Of a DNA stretch of 64,000 bases, positions 63,901 to 64,000 are shown in pieces (position 1 is the first letter of the stretch; each line of letters opens with the position of its first letter). The translations under genes and the position numbers were made by a program. This stretch comes from Bacteroidota bacterium (GTDB lineage: Bacteria; Bacteroidota; Bacteroidia; Chitinophagales; Chitinophagaceae), in contig JADJJH010000001.1 of the NCBI GenBank assembly GCA_016706595.1, positions 558,001 through 622,000 on the forward strand, given 5' to 3'. The notes under the pieces are model-generated. The model was given only the letters and a program-made list of their open reading frames with translations, was not told the origin of the DNA and searched no databases.

Positions 63901-64000
63901 TTTATGTAATAAGTCGTTGATATGTTGTTCACGTCCAAAAAATAAATGACTTTCTTCATAATCGAATGATCTTAAACCGGGAAATGGATTTTGAGAATTG
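60979..64000 (-). CDS. nSTAND1 NTPase with transmembrane helix, coiled coil and WD40 propeller (5' end beyond the window)
   Basis: About 1006 codons visible; the frame is open at 64000, so any N-terminal effector is unseen. It opens with NPFPGLRSFDYEESHLFFGR, then the Walker A GTSGSGKSS (encoded near 63850-63875) and Walker B NLLILLDQFEETF, the nSTAND1 signature. A winged-helix/regulatory region follows. A single transmembrane helix (encoded near 62500-62565, FAVSGFLLIVSVLTLWALF), a long Glu/Lys/Gln/Ala coiled coil (62090-62465) and about six WD40 repeats (for example GHKGLIRSVCFSNDGTMIASGGRD) complete it. STAND proteins are ATP-driven switches that oligomerise on ligand binding by the repeats. 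The first gene of the surface cluster in transcription order. Confidence 0.93.
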   Translation of the reverse strand, partial: NSQNPFPGLRSFDYEESHLFFGREQHINDLLHKLEQNHFVAIVGTSGSGKSSLVRAGLLPTIQHGRMNDDNKEWLIATMKPGNSPISNLAASLMETHVFATDIKKENDVQLQRMNQLMQESSLGLVQSVRGLMKPENNLLILLDQFEETFRFTGEGIEHNDAESEKFVNLIIDAVRQRDVPIYVILTIRSDFLGDCVRFEGLPEAINDGHYLVPRLNEKQNKLVITGPVQYANGKISPRLVQMVTNDLGDNPDQLPVLQHALMRTWDKWIETATIGEPMDIRHYEMIGTMHHALSRHADEAFNELKTDQHKKLIENLFKCLTVKTGENRGVRRPTTIHRLMEITGASIKDVKDVLYPFRKLGRTFILPAENIEISENTVMDISHESLMRGWDRLKKWVEEETDSAEIYQRLCSGAILHKEGRAALWRDPELQVAIDWKTKNKPNHAWANQYNEHFEDAVKFLAESEDERKAELNRKQQRKRIIQFAVSGFLLIVSVLTLWALFQTKKATDKSKIANLKTVEALNQKQLAEKAKEMALDASKEALDAKSFAELQANIAGEQSKLAKEQKAKAELEASRATSQEREAIRQRQEAQRQESEARVQKQLAEQKSQEALLQKEKADISKAEATRLRLVSISQNIAFKSLQEKDDEQLSGLLAKQAYTMAKENGGNLHDYQLYNALLSATQKVDPDFKTISIRENDEIKMIAVKGKSLVNLMSIPSVKNYDVTNHTLINKTSLSGISSTMNTSYLSETGEQAAYGTENNHIVAFNLKNPSEPHVLKGHKGLIRSVCFSNDGTMIASGGRDSIVILWKNYTEIKRVKFNSRIRSLSFNTSNSQLYVGAEDGTVSLYNISNDEKKIFSNLSGSRVQCIQTGNKYISIGYSNGAVQVYSSNGSLIRTLNEGGSADNITLDEKNDILITATANKIIHIYQLSDISQKPIEIRCIQSIQSIAVYAGEILYVACADKTISAYPIQTSIFEKKLDAKLKRKFSTEEWNTYIGADVPFHK

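Noticed and set aside
63752..63949. Plus-strand small open frame near the edge
   Set aside because: Antisense to the STAND gene P-loop region; no coding character.

Overview
This window comes from a low-GC member of the Bacteroidota, probably an uncultured or environmental lineage near Chitinophagales/Sphingobacteriales (lineage is inference). The evidence is the type IX secretion and gliding genes (SprA and SprE/PorW), many secreted proteins with type A T9SS sorting tails, TonB receptor/lipoprotein architecture, and repeated TAnnTTTG promoter -7 boxes, which are the Bacteroidota housekeeping-sigma signature. No rRNA, phage, insertion sequence or CRISPR was seen.

Region 1 (1-15.7 kb) is mostly core genome. 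It holds a 3'-truncated sprA behind ruvA, a TMTC-like membrane/TPR protein, and a tightly coupled di-heme cytochrome, Rieske and porin operon. That operon faces a DtxR/MntR-family regulator, and a perfect 16-bp inverted repeat sits between the operon's -33 and -7 boxes. YebC, a thioredoxin-like lipoprotein, UbiX and a TcdA-like enzyme follow.

Region 2 (15.7-30.6 kb) starts with a structured intergenic repeat and a trio of secreted proteins: two beta-helix-like paralogues and a four-repeat protein with a dockerin-like tail. Two unknown surface/membrane proteins and SprE/PorW follow. Next comes a shape/energy cluster: a membrane protein resembling the N-terminus of bactofilin-associated M23 peptidases but lacking the peptidase, then a bactofilin, AtpZ and a four-helix protein. 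An M1 peptidase, a secreted EEP-family phosphodiesterase and a MNT/HEPN toxin-antitoxin pair end the region.

Region 3 (30.8-44.8 kb) contains a TonB receptor, DUF5689 lipoprotein and T9SS protein operon with a terminator, a sensor kinase, tRNA-Leu(GAG), a tetrapyrrole-methylase-fold methyltransferase, dxs and a large hybrid kinase.

Region 4 (44.8-64 kb) is the most unusual part. About 16 kb, all on the minus strand, encodes paralogous propeller-like lipoproteins and T9SS proteins. In transcription order the layout is: nSTAND1-WD40 NTPase (open at the window edge), T9SS GATase-like protein, lipoprotein G, TPR/beta-barrel F, A', B', LamG protein E, D', C', D, C, B, A. The D-C pair is tandemly duplicated and the A/B types flank the block in mirrored order. 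It looks like an expanding surface-display system of unknown function, possibly linked to the STAND ATPase.
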